From Bacillota bacterium (GTDB taxonomy: Bacteria; Bacillota; Clostridia; Saccharofermentanales; Saccharofermentanaceae), in assembly GCA_023397475.1 (NCBI GenBank), contig JAEWUD010000047.1, forward strand, positions 58,470-122,469: a DNA stretch of 64,000 bases, read 5' to 3'. Made by a program: the position numbers and the translations under genes. Positions 15,271 to 24,686 of this stretch are shown in pieces (position 1 is the first letter of the stretch; every line of letters starts with the position of its first letter). The notes under the pieces were generated by a model, which made no database searches, was not told the origin of the DNA, and saw nothing but the letters and a program-made list of their open reading frames with translations.

Positions 15271-17889
15271 TTAGTAGATTGCTTCGAGGATTGTCTTGAT
15301 CTCGCTGACCAGTGGTGAGCGAGGATTGGTCCCTGTGCACTGATCCGAGAAAGCCATCTCGGCAAGACGATCGAGGCTTCTCGTGTATTCTTCTTTGCCG
15401 ATCTTGTTCTCCGAGATCTTGGCAGGGATATTGAGTTCCTTGGTCAAGTCGCGTACAGCTTGAATCAGAGCGGTAACGCCCTCGTCGGTCGTTGTGAATT
15501 TCAGCCCGATATGCTTTGCGATCTCCGCGTACCGCTTGTCGGCGATGAAGGTCTCGTATTTCGGGAAGGAGACGAATTTCGTCGGCTTGGTGGCGTTGTA
15601 GCGGATGACGTGGGGCAACAGGATCGCATTCGCGCGACCGTGCGGGATGTGGAACTCACCTCCAAGCTTGTGCGCGATTGAGTGGTTGATACCGAGGAAA
15701 GCGTTTGAGAAGGCCATGCCGGCGATACAAGATGCGTTATGCATATGCTCTCGAGCCGGCTTGTTGGAGGGATCTCGGTAGGCGATCGGAAGGTTCTCGA
15801 AAACCAGTCGAATCGCGTGTAACGCCAAAGCGTCGGTGTAATCGGAGGCAAAGGTCGATACGTAGGCTTCGATCGCGTGTGTGAGAACGTCCAACCCTGT
15901 ATCCGCCGTGATGTGCGCGGGGACGGACATGACGAAATCCGGATCGAGGATGGCGACGTCGGGGGTGAGTTCGTAGTCGGCCAGGGGGTATTTGGTCCCG
16001 GTGGAGCGATCGGAGATAACGGCGAAGGAGGTTACTTCGGAGCCCGTTCCGCTCGTTGTCGGGATGGCGACCATCTTGGCCTTCCTGCCGAGTCGCGGGA
16101 ATTTGACGATCTTCTTGCGGATATCCATGAATTTCAGCGTCAGGGAAGAGAAGTCGAGTTCGGGATTCTCATAGAACATCCACATTCCCTTGGCGGCATC
16201 CATAGCGGACCCTCCGCCCAGAGCGATGATGACATCCGGCTGAAAAGCCTTCATCGCGGCAACGCCGCGGTAAACGGTCTGAATATCCGGATCCGGTTCG
16301 ACGTCGGAGAAGATCTCGCAGTGGACATAATCGGTCCGCTTACGGAGATAGTAGAGAACCTTGTCGATGTAGCCGAGACTTACCATGGCGGGATCCGTTA
16401 CGATGAAGGCTTTGGAGATATCCGGCATCTTCTCTAAATACTGCGTCGAATCGAACTCGAAATAGATTTTTTCCGGGATCTTGAACCACTGCATGTTGGC
16501 TCTCCTTTGCGCGACACGTTTCTTGTTGACGAGATTGACCGCCGAGACGTTGGAACTCGTCGAGTTCTTGCCGTACGATCCGCAACCGAGGGTCAGTGAC
16601 GGCATGTTCGTGTTATAGATATCACCGATTGCGCCGTGTGAGGAGGGAGAGTTGATGATCAGTCTGCTCGCTTTGAGACGGTTCGTATATTTGTCGATTA
16701 CTTTCTCGTCATCGGCATGGATGACGGCGGAATGACCGAGACCTCCGTAGGAGATGACCTCTTCGGCTCTTTTGATTCCTTCATCCTCTGTATCGGCGAT
16801 ATAGTAGGTAAGAATCGGGCTGAGTTTCTCGGCAGACAGCGGGAATTCAGGTCCGACACCCTTGACGGTCACCAGAAGAATTTTCGTGTTTTTCGCGACC
16901 TTGATTCCAGCCAGCTCAGCGATTGCGGCGGCCGGCTGGCCGACGATCGCAGAGACGATACCCGGATGAGGTCCGGGTTTGATGACCGCTTTCTCGAGCT
17001 TCTTCGTCTCCTCTTCGGTCAGAAAGACACAGGCATTGTCCTTCATAAAGGCTTCGAAACGATCCGCTATTTCGCGATCGACGATGACGGATTGCTCGGA
17101 CGCGCATATCATACCGTTGTCGAAGGTCTTCGACATCATAAGATCGGTTGCCGCACGCTCAACATTGGCGGTCTTGTGAATATAGCAGGGAACATTGCCG
17201 GGGCCTACGCCAAGGGCGGGCTTGCCGGTACTGTAGGCGGAACGGACCATCCCGGAACCGCCGGTGGCCAGAACGAGCGCGACACCGGGATGATTCATCA
17301 GGAGGGAAGTCGCTTCAATCGAGGGTTTGGTGATCCACTGGATGCAGTTCTCGGGCGCTCCCGCCGCGAGTGCTGCCTTATACATTGTCTGGGCAGCCAT
17401 CTCGCTGCACCGTTGGGCTGAAGGATGGAAGGCGAATACAATCGGGTTTCGCGTCTTAATGGAGATCAGGATCTTAAACATTACGGTGGAGGTAGGATTC
17501 GTAACGGGGGTTACCGCGCAGATCACACCGACAGGCTCGGCGATTTCCTCGAAGTCCTCATAGGCGTTGCTGTCGACAACGCCAACCGTCTTGGCGCCCT
17601 TGATGCTGTGATATACGTATTCCGTAGCGAAAATATTTTTGGTGACTTTATCTTCAAATACACCGCGGCCGGTTTCGTCGACGGCGGCGCGAGCGAGTAC
17701 CAGATGATCCTTAAGGCCCGCTTCGGACATTGCTTTGACGATCCGGTCGATCTGTTCCTGGCTCATCGACATGAATTCGTGAAGGGCTTCGTCTGCTTTG
17801 CCGACAAGCTTGTCGATCTCCGCAATAACATCGGACGAAACTACTTCTGCCTCTGCTAAGGTGCCGTTTTTGTTTTCTTTTGTCGCCAT
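15271..17889 (-). CDS. adhE: Bifunctional acetaldehyde-CoA/alcohol dehydrogenase
   Basis: An 872-residue protein, the usual AdhE length. The N-terminal aldehyde dehydrogenase half (to about 440) has the nucleophilic cysteine in NGMICASEQSVI and cofactor-binding ATGGSGMV. The C-terminal iron-dependent alcohol dehydrogenase half has GGGSAMDAAKGMW, TTSGTGSEVTSF and metal-binding histidines in DTGLDVLTHAIEAY and NHSIAHKLGG. It reduces acetyl-CoA to acetaldehyde and then ethanol, regenerating NAD+ in fermentation, and forms spirosome filaments in other species. GGAGGATAGT precedes the ATG. It is divergent from a DeoR-type regulator across a motif-rich gap. Confidence 0.97.
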   Translation of the reverse strand: MATKENKNGTLAEAEVVSSDVIAEIDKLVGKADEALHEFMSMSQEQIDRIVKAMSEAGLKDHLVLARAAVDETGRGVFEDKVTKNIFATEYVYHSIKGAKTVGVVDSNAYEDFEEIAEPVGVICAVTPVTNPTSTVMFKILISIKTRNPIVFAFHPSAQRCSEMAAQTMYKAALAAGAPENCIQWITKPSIEATSLLMNHPGVALVLATGGSGMVRSAYSTGKPALGVGPGNVPCYIHKTANVERAATDLMMSKTFDNGMICASEQSVIVDREIADRFEAFMKDNACVFLTEEETKKLEKAVIKPGPHPGIVSAIVGQPAAAIAELAGIKVAKNTKILLVTVKGVGPEFPLSAEKLSPILTYYIADTEDEGIKRAEEVISYGGLGHSAVIHADDEKVIDKYTNRLKASRLIINSPSSHGAIGDIYNTNMPSLTLGCGSYGKNSTSSNVSAVNLVNKKRVAQRRANMQWFKIPEKIYFEFDSTQYLEKMPDISKAFIVTDPAMVSLGYIDKVLYYLRKRTDYVHCEIFSDVEPDPDIQTVYRGVAAMKAFQPDVIIALGGGSAMDAAKGMWMFYENPELDFSSLTLKFMDIRKKIVKFPRLGRKAKMVAIPTTSGTGSEVTSFAVISDRSTGTKYPLADYELTPDVAILDPDFVMSVPAHITADTGLDVLTHAIEAYVSTFASDYTDALALHAIRLVFENLPIAYRDPSNKPAREHMHNASCIAGMAFSNAFLGINHSIAHKLGGEFHIPHGRANAILLPHVIRYNATKPTKFVSFPKYETFIADKRYAEIAKHIGLKFTTTDEGVTALIQAVRDLTKELNIPAKISENKIGKEEYTRSLDRLAEMAFSDQCTGTNPRSPLVSEIKTILEAIY

Positions 17890-17959
17890 ACTATCCTCCG
17901 TTTTCTGTGGGTGAAATCAAGGGGTTTCATTTTCAAATGCTTTCGTTTTGCCTAATATG

Positions 17960-17988
17960 AGTATAGTATACCCTGCGTATCTTGTCAT
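17960..17988 (-). promoter_or_regulatory. Promoter of adhE
   Basis: On the minus strand ATGACA (17983-17988) and TATACT (17960-17965) are 17 bases apart. The leader to the ATG at 17889 would be about 65 bases. All ATGAAAA motifs of the gap lie upstream of this -35. Confidence 0.72.
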
Positions 17989-17993
17989 TTGAC

Positions 17994-18111
17994 TTTTCAT
18001 ACGAAAATTGTCGGGGTTTTCATTGGAATGTTGAGAAAATGTATGAAAAGGAAAATCCAAACGGTTTTCGAAAAGCGGGTTTGTATGAAAAATATGTGCA
18101 AAATATGAAAA
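17994..18111. promoter_or_regulatory. Array of TTTTCAT/ATGAAAA motifs between adhE and the DeoR-type gene
   Basis: TTTTCAT occurs at 17994 and 18017, and its complement ATGAAAA at 18043, 18085 and 18105. A related palindrome TTTTCGAAAA is at 18065-18074. Start-to-start spacings of 23, 26, 42 and 20 bases approximate one or two pairs of helical turns. The array lies between two back-to-back promoters and upstream of both -35 elements, the place for an activator. The divergent DeoR-type protein is the obvious candidate ligand, but nothing in the sequence proves it. Confidence 0.5.
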
Positions 18112-18118
18112 TCATTTA

Positions 18119-18147
18119 TTGACATTATGCTTGCGAATTGGTAGTCT
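18119..18147 (+). promoter_or_regulatory. Promoter of the DeoR-type regulator gene
   Basis: TTGACA (18119-18124) is followed after 17 bases by TAGTCT (18142-18147). The -35 is perfect and the -10 weak, consistent with a promoter that needs help from the upstream motif array. Confidence 0.55.
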
Positions 18148-18205
18148 TTGATGCGGATATCGACATAGGTACAATCATGTTCTGTTTTACAGTTCGGAGG
18201 AAACA

Positions 18206-19000
18206 ATGATTAATCTTGAAAGACGTAAGAAGATTCTTGAACTCCTGGAGAAGGAAGGCCAGGTGACGACAACCGAACTCGAAAGACGCCTTGGGGTAAC
18301 CGGCGCGACGATACGCAGCGACTTACGTGAAATGGATCGCGAAGGTGCGATCGTGCGTTTTCACGGCGGGGCGGCACTTGCGGATCCCGGCCGTTTGAAT
18401 TCTCCGAACGAGAACTATATGAGAAGAAGCGTTATGCACGTCGCCGAAAAGATGGCGATTGGCCGGGAGGCGGCGAAGCTTGTCAGCGAAGGGGAGACGA
18501 TTTTCCTTGACGCCAGCTCCACGACTTTCCATATGATTCCTTATATGAGTCATCTTGAGAATCTTACGATTGTAACGAACGGCATTCACACAGCGATGGA
18601 GATCCAGAGATACAGTAATTTTCGCACAGTTCTGGTAGGCGGAGTTTTGCGTTCGCATTCCGGCGCCATCGAAGGTCTTCTTTGTGAAGATATGCTTCGA
18701 AGAATCAGCGGCGACAGTTATTTTGTATCCGGCAACGGTTTCTCTCTCGCATCCGGCTTGACCGGGAACAATTTTTACGAGCTGGAGCTGAAGCGACGTT
18801 TTGCGGAGAAAAGCCGCCGCAGAATTGCTCTTCTGGATTCCAGCAAACTCTGCAACGATTCGACCTCGACTTTCATCCCGAGCGATCAGGTAGATGTTCT
18901 CATCACGGATGAGGGAATAGCACCCGACCAGATCCGCAGAATCAAGGATGCCGGTATTGAGCTGATCGTTGCGAGTCTTATTGAAGAAGACAAGGCTTAA
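18206..19000 (+). CDS. DeoR-family transcriptional regulator
   Basis: A 264-residue regulator preceded by TCGGAGGAAAC. Residues 1-60 hold the DeoR winged helix-turn-helix (RRKKILELLEKEGQVTTTEL, then LGVTGATIRSDLREMDREG, then VRFHGGA). Residues 75-240 are the sugar-phosphate-sensing DeoRC domain (IGREAAKLVSEGETIFLDASSTT and TIVTNGIHTAMEI, then VLVGG). Family members usually repress sugar or sugar-alcohol genes and respond to phosphorylated sugars. It is divergent from adhE, so control of fermentation is plausible. The DEAD-box gene starts 22 bases after it. Confidence 0.92.
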   Translation: MINLERRKKILELLEKEGQVTTTELERRLGVTGATIRSDLREMDREGAIVRFHGGAALADPGRLNSPNENYMRRSVMHVAEKMAIGREAAKLVSEGETIFLDASSTTFHMIPYMSHLENLTIVTNGIHTAMEIQRYSNFRTVLVGGVLRSHSGAIEGLLCEDMLRRISGDSYFVSGNGFSLASGLTGNNFYELELKRRFAEKSRRRIALLDSSKLCNDSTSTFIPSDQVDVLITDEGIAPDQIRRIKDAGIELIVASLIEEDKA

Positions 19001-19022
19001 TTCATTTTTCACAGGAGAATCA

Positions 19023-20864
19023 ATGGAAAATCTTACATTTCAGAGCCTGCCGATCTCGCAGGAAATCCTTCGCGCACTGACCGATATGGGATTCGAAGAA
19101 CCGACGCCGATTCAGGCAGAGACGATCCCGCATATTATCGAACATCGCGATATTCTCGGACAGGCCCAGACAGGAACAGGGAAGACCTGTGCGTTTGGCA
19201 TCCCGATCATCGATGCGGTTGACAACACGTCGAACCATATCCAAACCTTAATTCTGTCCCCTACGCGAGAACTGGCCATCCAAATCGCGGAAGAGCTTCA
19301 TGAGGTTTGCAAGTATAAAGAAGGAATCCGTGTTGTCCCGATTTTTGGCGGACAACCGATCGACCGTCAGATCATGGCACTTAAGCGCAAACCCCAGATT
19401 ATCGTCGGAACTCCCGGACGTGTTATGGACCATATGCGAAGAAAAACCATTCGCCTGGACCATCTCGAGAAGCTTGTCCTGGACGAAGCGGATGAGATGC
19501 TGAACATGGGCTTTGTGGAAGATATTGATACAATTCTTGCCTCAACCCCGGAGGGCGTTCAGAAGATCTTCTTCTCAGCTACGATGCCGAGACAGATTGT
19601 TCGCCTGACCCAGACCTACCTGAAGGATCCGGTTCACGTGAAGATCGAAGCCAAAGAATTGACGATCCCATTGGTGGAACAGTTCTATATCGAGCTTCGC
19701 GAAGAAAACAAGCTTGAGATTCTTTCGCGCCTCATCGATGCCGGAAACGTAGGTCGTGCGCTGATTTTCTGCAATACGAAGAAGCGCGTAGACGAGCTGT
19801 CCGAGAAGCTGAACACCAGAGGATATTCTGCCGAGGCCTTACACGGTGACATGAAACAGGCGTCCCGCGACCGCGTCATGAAGCAATTTAAGACCGGTAA
19901 GCTCGATCTGCTGATTGCCACGGACGTTGCCGCCCGCGGTATTGATGTCGACGACATCGAGGTCGTATTCAACTTCGATCTGCCGCAGGATGATGAGTAT
20001 TATGTACACCGTATCGGACGAACCGGACGCGCCGGTCGCACGGGCAAGGCCTATACATTTGTCGTCGGACGCGAGATCATTGACTTAAAGAACATCCGTC
20101 ATGCCGTGGGCGCAACCATCAATCGCGCATCGATACCTACGGTAACCGGTGTGAGAGAAGGTCGTATATCCGGGATTCTGGATTCGATTGCCGAAAGTGT
20201 TCGCACCGATGATCTTGCCGTGTATGCAGAGTACATTGAACAGTTCACCGACGCGATGAACGTCTCCGGGGAGACCGGAAGCTTCTTCACCACCGTTGAT
20301 GTTGCCGCCGCCTTACTCAAGCGCATTTGCGGAGAGAGTGTTGAGAGACGGGATGAGATCAAAGAAGTCATTCCCTATGAGGACTATGCGAAGAAGTCCA
20401 GAAATCGCGAAATGAACGGCGAGCCGCGTCCGATGCCGACCAGAAATCACGGAAAGACCGAAGAGGCCGGCATGACAAGGCTTTTCCTCGGCATTGGTAT
20501 CAAAGACCATATCCGCCCGAACCAGATTGTCCAGTTCATCGCATCCAAGGGCGATATCGCCGGCAAAGAAATCGGTGCCATTGCAATCTTTGACGACTAT
20601 ACCTTTGTGGATGTGCCGACCGGACTTTCTGCGCAAGTTGTCGCGAAAACTGATCACGAGAGACTCGGACGCAAAGCCGTCCACGTTGAGTTAAAACGCA
20701 AAGATATGCCGGATAGCGTTGCGCCGAGAAGACCGTCATATCCTGCGGGTGAGAAGAAGTCTTTCCCCGCGGGCAAGACGCCGAGATTTGGCGGTCGCAC
20801 CGGATCCAAGGGCTCGGATGAACGCATCAGGCGCCATGATCGCCGCGAGGATCATAAGTCTTAA
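19023..20864 (+). CDS. DEAD-box ATP-dependent RNA helicase with DbpA-type RNA-binding domain
   Basis: A 613-residue helicase starting at ATG 19023 after ACAGGAG. It has the Q motif (PTPIQAETIP), motif I AQTGTGKT, Ia PTRELAIQ, motif II VLDEADEML, motif III SAT, motif V ATDVAARGID and motif VI HRIGRTGRAGRTG. Residues 490-570 match the DbpA RNA-binding domain (TRLFLGIGIKDHIRPNQIV, then GAIAIFDDYTFVDVP). A basic Arg/Lys/Gly-rich tail follows. Related proteins (CshA, DeaD) unwind RNA in ribosome assembly, cold growth and mRNA decay. It is probably co-transcribed with the regulator upstream. Confidence 0.94.
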   Translation: MENLTFQSLPISQEILRALTDMGFEEPTPIQAETIPHIIEHRDILGQAQTGTGKTCAFGIPIIDAVDNTSNHIQTLILSPTRELAIQIAEELHEVCKYKEGIRVVPIFGGQPIDRQIMALKRKPQIIVGTPGRVMDHMRRKTIRLDHLEKLVLDEADEMLNMGFVEDIDTILASTPEGVQKIFFSATMPRQIVRLTQTYLKDPVHVKIEAKELTIPLVEQFYIELREENKLEILSRLIDAGNVGRALIFCNTKKRVDELSEKLNTRGYSAEALHGDMKQASRDRVMKQFKTGKLDLLIATDVAARGIDVDDIEVVFNFDLPQDDEYYVHRIGRTGRAGRTGKAYTFVVGREIIDLKNIRHAVGATINRASIPTVTGVREGRISGILDSIAESVRTDDLAVYAEYIEQFTDAMNVSGETGSFFTTVDVAAALLKRICGESVERRDEIKEVIPYEDYAKKSRNREMNGEPRPMPTRNHGKTEEAGMTRLFLGIGIKDHIRPNQIVQFIASKGDIAGKEIGAIAIFDDYTFVDVPTGLSAQVVAKTDHERLGRKAVHVELKRKDMPDSVAPRRPSYPAGEKKSFPAGKTPRFGGRTGSKGSDERIRRHDRREDHKS

Positions 20865-20895
20865 CGCACAGGTATGAATCTCACATAAACGTAAA

Positions 20896-20933
20896 AACGC
20901 CCCGGTCGATGGATTTTCATCTTCCGGGGCGTT
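20896..20933. terminator. Terminator after the DEAD-box helicase gene
   Basis: AACGCCCCGG (20896-20905) pairs with CCGGGGCGTT (20924-20933) around an 18-base loop, with A runs before and T-rich sequence after. TTTTGCCACAGCCCCT at 20936-20951 follows at once. It differs by one base from the terminal repeat of the island at 14387-14784. Confidence 0.75.
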
Positions 20934-20994
20934 CATTTTGCCACAGCCCCTACTCTTCGTTATTTTAATTTTTAATCTGAGGATTCAACAGCAA

Positions 20995-21930
20995 TTATGC
21001 TTCAAGACCGGTGCCTTCTATGAGAAGTCTCTGTTTGAACTTCTTTGGCGTCATATGTCGCTGCTTCTTGAACTGTGTGATGAAGTAGCTGGCATTTGAG
21101 AATCCGGTCTCCATGGCAATCTGACTGACATTATAACCTGTGCTGACCAATAATTTCTCGGCCTGTGTAACACGTACAAAGGTTAGGTATTCGGAAAAGG
21201 TCTTTCCGATTGTTGTTTTGAAAAATCGCGAAAAATAACTGTAACTCATATTGCACATTAAGGCCATCTTCTCGGCGCTGATCGGATGCATGTAGTTCTT
21301 GTCGATATACGAGAGAACGTTCTCAAGGCGATTCAGGTCTTCGTTGCGAACTCCCGTCGCGATGCCGATATTTACGCCCTGCGACTTCCATTTGCGAATA
21401 AACCATAAGAATATACGGCAAATATCCGCGCGCACAGCCAATTCGTAACCATACGCCGCATCGATGTATTCGCGATTCACATCGGAGACCCACCGTTCCA
21501 TGTCCGAGCCTTCGAGTTCCGCTTTGTTGAAATGCCTCTGCGGAGATGTTGAGGACATGATAAAAGGCATGATATATCTGGCCTCGAAAGACGTGCGGGA
21601 TGTGGAGAACAGCAGATCCGGAGAAAACTGCAGACAAATATAGCCACTTCCGGGCAGTCGACGGAAAGCATGCGGCTCCTTCGAATTTACAAACAGGATA
21701 TCACCCTCCGCCAGGCTGTGCTCCTGACCGTTCACGGAAACGAGAAACGTTCCATAAAGCCCGTATACGATCTCGATGTACTCGTGATAGTGTGCTCCGA
21801 TCTCGTCGACGGGAGACTTATGGGAGTGGATATGGGAGACGAAAGGGACCGGTTCACCACGACCGGTTTGACGAATTACTTCGTACTCAGCCTGAATCCG
21901 GCCGCCGTCAAAACGTATGGAATGCGTCAT
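20995..21930 (-). CDS. AraC-family transcriptional regulator (cupin type)
   Basis: A 311-residue regulator whose ATG follows GGAGGAAGC. The N-terminal 150 residues form a cupin sensor (HYHEYIEIVYGLYGTFLVSVNG, GDILFVNSKEPHAF). The last 100 hold two AraC helix-turn-helix motifs: AEKMALMCNMSYSYFSRFFK and VSQIAMETGFSNASYFITQF, ending PKKFKQ. Such proteins usually control carbohydrate genes next to them. Here the only close sugar-related candidate is the esterase-like gene 1.6 kb away. The effector is unknown. Confidence 0.9.
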   Translation of the reverse strand: MTHSIRFDGGRIQAEYEVIRQTGRGEPVPFVSHIHSHKSPVDEIGAHYHEYIEIVYGLYGTFLVSVNGQEHSLAEGDILFVNSKEPHAFRRLPGSGYICLQFSPDLLFSTSRTSFEARYIMPFIMSSTSPQRHFNKAELEGSDMERWVSDVNREYIDAAYGYELAVRADICRIFLWFIRKWKSQGVNIGIATGVRNEDLNRLENVLSYIDKNYMHPISAEKMALMCNMSYSYFSRFFKTTIGKTFSEYLTFVRVTQAEKLLVSTGYNVSQIAMETGFSNASYFITQFKKQRHMTPKKFKQRLLIEGTGLEA

Positions 21931-22052
21931 GCTGCTTCCTCCAAAATGTCACGTGCAATTACAACAATGTCAAAATCAGAACATTATCTTATCAGAAAGC
22001 CCGCACATTGTCAGCATCAGACAGCATGATCACATAATCAGACGAAGGAGAT

Positions 22053-22400
22053 CTAGACTCGTCCGGAAACCGTACGCGTAAACTTCTTCTCCATGACGGA
22101 ATTCTTGTCCTCTCCGGACGTGCTTGAATGATTCTCCAATCGCGAGAGTTCACTCATAACATAGGCCGGTTCGACCTCCAAGCACTTGCAGATCCTGATC
22201 AGTTTGAAAACGGAGAGATTCACATATCCTTGCTCAACACAACAATAGTACGAGTTGTTGACATCAGCCATGTCAGACAATCGCAGCTGGGATATGCTTC
22301 GCTTACGTCGCTCATTCTTGAGAATCTTGCCGAGAATCTTGGAAGTACCGTTCGCCTTTCTGCAACCTTTGTCTTCCCCGAAATTACTTGCTTCGTTCAT
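22053..22400 (-). CDS. Xre-family helix-turn-helix regulator
   Basis: A 115-residue protein from ATG 22400 with GAGGGTG upstream; a GTG six bases earlier is a weaker option. Residues 25-85 form an HTH_3 domain (LKNERRKRSISQLRLSDMAD, then YYCCVEQGYVNLSVFKLIRI, then CLEVEPAYVM). The last 30 residues are polar without features. No toxin, phage or methyltransferase gene is adjacent, so the target cannot be guessed. The 230 bases between this gene and the divergent esterase-like gene are AT-rich and hold promoters only. Confidence 0.8.
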   Translation of the reverse strand: MNEASNFGEDKGCRKANGTSKILGKILKNERRKRSISQLRLSDMADVNNSYYCCVEQGYVNLSVFKLIRICKCLEVEPAYVMSELSRLENHSSTSGEDKNSVMEKKFTRTVSGRV

Positions 22401-22572
22401 CTTCACCCTCGCTTTCTACCATAAGGATATCCTAATGTATGAGAACGTATCATAGAATAACAACAAGATAGACAATGCATATACTGATGTCAATATGTTA
22501 TATCAAAAAAAACAGAGAACTCATTCGCATAGCTGTGAAAAGACTATGATTTGGGCGATATTTTCGTCCTTG

Positions 22573-22601
22573 TTTACCGTCCACAATTCCTGACGTATAA
22601 T
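22573..22601 (+). promoter_or_regulatory. Promoter of the esterase-like gene
   Basis: TTTACC (22573-22578) and TATAAT (22596-22601) are 17 bases apart. The ATG at 22600 overlaps this -10, which rules it out as the translation start and favours 22633. Confidence 0.7.
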
Positions 22602-22632
22602 GAAAGATAATCTTTGGAACATGAGGTTTTCC

Positions 22633-24654
22633 ATGACCATTCATACGTTTCGACTGCCATCATGGTTATCAACCGGCATGATATTTCAACAGGGAGTACC
22701 CCTCACTGTTTATGGATATTCCGATGTAAGCACTTCTGTGCGTATTGAGGTTGTCAAGGATCCGACGGACGGACGTAAAGTTTCCAAGCTTGATACCGAT
22801 TACGGTATTATTTGGAGCCATGAGACCAAATCCGATACGGACGGGAAATTTTCTTTTGAGCTTCCCGCGTATAAGCCGTCGACCGATGCCTATACATTTA
22901 TATTCAGCACCGCGTTAGAGACCGTTTCTGTGAAGGATCTGCGTTGCGGTGATGTCTGGTTGTTCATCGGATCGGTTCCTCTCAGCATTCCGATCGCGGA
23001 TTCCGGTGCGCCTCGCACTCCGCTCAAAGACTCGGCGCTGCAACAGATTCGGTTCTTTGTATCACCCCGGTCGGGAAGAATCGGAAATGAGGCATACTCT
23101 GTCGATCCTCTTGAGGACATGAAGAGCGCTTCTTGGATTACGATGCGAGCGGGAAGGGCATTGGCCGGAGTCTCATCGGTCGGATTCTCTCTCGCTTATC
23201 ACCTCGCGGATCAGCTGCATTATCCTGTTGGAATTGTCGACCTTGCGGTTGCGGACTCGTCCGTGGTTGACTGGATCTCCAGAAAGACCATCGAAGAGGA
23301 TGACGAGTTAAAGAACCGTCTGATCGCCGCCGGATCCTATGTTCCTCAAGACAAATGGGAGCTCAGACCCGTTTCCGGTTCTCAACCGGACGATAAGGCA
23401 ACTTCGGAGGATGAGACAATACCCTTCGACGAATCCGATCTACGAATGTCGGCACTGTATAATCACAAGTTGCATCCCTTGCGGAACCTTAATATTCGAG
23501 GGATTCTTTTTGCTCCGGATGCCTCCGACTGCCGTCTGACTGAGCAGTATGAGTCGCTTCTTGAAGCTCTCCTCGTTGATTTGTCAGCTGTTTTCGGACC
23601 GCGGAAATACCCCGGCCGACATAGCCTTCCGTCATTAATTATGATGCAATTGCGACCCAAGATCTATCCGGGTCTCGATCCTTACGCACACCTGCGTTTC
23701 AATGAGACCTTGTGCGCGATTCGCCGTAAATTCCCGATGAAGATCGGAATCCTTGGCTGTCATGATATGCTGCTTCCGGACAAATCGATGCCGTTTATTA
23801 TCGGTCGTCGACTGTCTTTCATCGCGCTCGGACTGCATTTCACACCCAAGATGCCGACGTCGTCTCCGGAATGCATCGGCGTCGAAGTTGTCGGCAGCAA
23901 GGTCATGTTATCCTTTGATAACACCAGCGACGGATTGAAGCTGTCTGAGAACGAATCCATTCTGCGTGGGTTTGCCCTCTGCGGAGCCGACAGGGTCTAC
24001 CGGCCCGCACAGGCGAAGATACTGCACGGTGTGCGGGTGATGGTCTGGCATGACGATATTCCTGAGCCGTGCGGCGTCACCTATGGTTTCTCTCCGATTC
24101 CGCACGAAGCGACATTCAAGAGCCGTGCGGATCTTCCGGTGCTGCCATTTCGGTTTGATCGCGCCAAAGCCGTCTACAGTCCCGATCTTTCGTTCACCTA
24201 TTGTGATCGTCTTGAGGTCGTCGGCATCGAGAGTGAAGACGCCGACTTCTCTCTGCTTCCGGTCTTCCGGGTGGTTAAAGGCTCGGGAAGAATCTTCTCC
24301 GAAGCACTCAACAAGACGGAAGGATCCGCTTCGCTTCGAATCGAATATGTTCCCGAAGACAACGAATTTGCCTTTGAACCCATTCTCACGTATTTGACGA
24401 CATTTGCCCCGTTGGATCTGAAGGCGTTCCGTCGCGTATGCATCGATGTTTTTAATCCGGATCTTCAAGAGAAGCGCGTTCATATCGAGGGCTTTGCCGA
24501 GGAAGCAAAGGTTAAGAACGGACTGAAATGGCAGACCATCGAACTTGTTTACCGGGAGGGTGAACCGATGTTGATTGACAAGTTCGTAATTCGTATCCAC
24601 GACGAGAACTCGAAGGGCTCTCTCTATATCGATCACATTCGCTTTATGCCGTAA
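22633..24654 (+). CDS. Sialate O-acetylesterase-like protein lacking catalytic residues
   Basis: A 673-residue cytosolic protein (no signal peptide) starting at ATG 22633, with GAGG six bases upstream. The order of blocks matches the SIAE/SASA family: LPSWLSTGMIFQQGVPLTVYG, DTDGKFSFELPAY, VKDLRCGDVWLF, GFSLAYHLADQLHYPVGIVD, GRRLSFIALGLHF, LSFDNTSDGLKL, RGFALCGADRVYRPAQA and a C-terminal PFRFDR. The nucleophile motif GQSNM, however, reads GSVPL (about residue 115), and the D-x-H-P motif reads L-P-D-K before GRRLS. Ser and His therefore appear lost. The last 150 residues look like a carbohydrate-binding beta sandwich. Probably a non-catalytic glycan-related protein. Confidence 0.72.
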   Translation: MTIHTFRLPSWLSTGMIFQQGVPLTVYGYSDVSTSVRIEVVKDPTDGRKVSKLDTDYGIIWSHETKSDTDGKFSFELPAYKPSTDAYTFIFSTALETVSVKDLRCGDVWLFIGSVPLSIPIADSGAPRTPLKDSALQQIRFFVSPRSGRIGNEAYSVDPLEDMKSASWITMRAGRALAGVSSVGFSLAYHLADQLHYPVGIVDLAVADSSVVDWISRKTIEEDDELKNRLIAAGSYVPQDKWELRPVSGSQPDDKATSEDETIPFDESDLRMSALYNHKLHPLRNLNIRGILFAPDASDCRLTEQYESLLEALLVDLSAVFGPRKYPGRHSLPSLIMMQLRPKIYPGLDPYAHLRFNETLCAIRRKFPMKIGILGCHDMLLPDKSMPFIIGRRLSFIALGLHFTPKMPTSSPECIGVEVVGSKVMLSFDNTSDGLKLSENESILRGFALCGADRVYRPAQAKILHGVRVMVWHDDIPEPCGVTYGFSPIPHEATFKSRADLPVLPFRFDRAKAVYSPDLSFTYCDRLEVVGIESEDADFSLLPVFRVVKGSGRIFSEALNKTEGSASLRIEYVPEDNEFAFEPILTYLTTFAPLDLKAFRRVCIDVFNPDLQEKRVHIEGFAEEAKVKNGLKWQTIELVYREGEPMLIDKFVIRIHDENSKGSLYIDHIRFMP

Positions 24655-24686
24655 CGGTTTATCATTGGTAAGTAGAGGTAGAAGCT

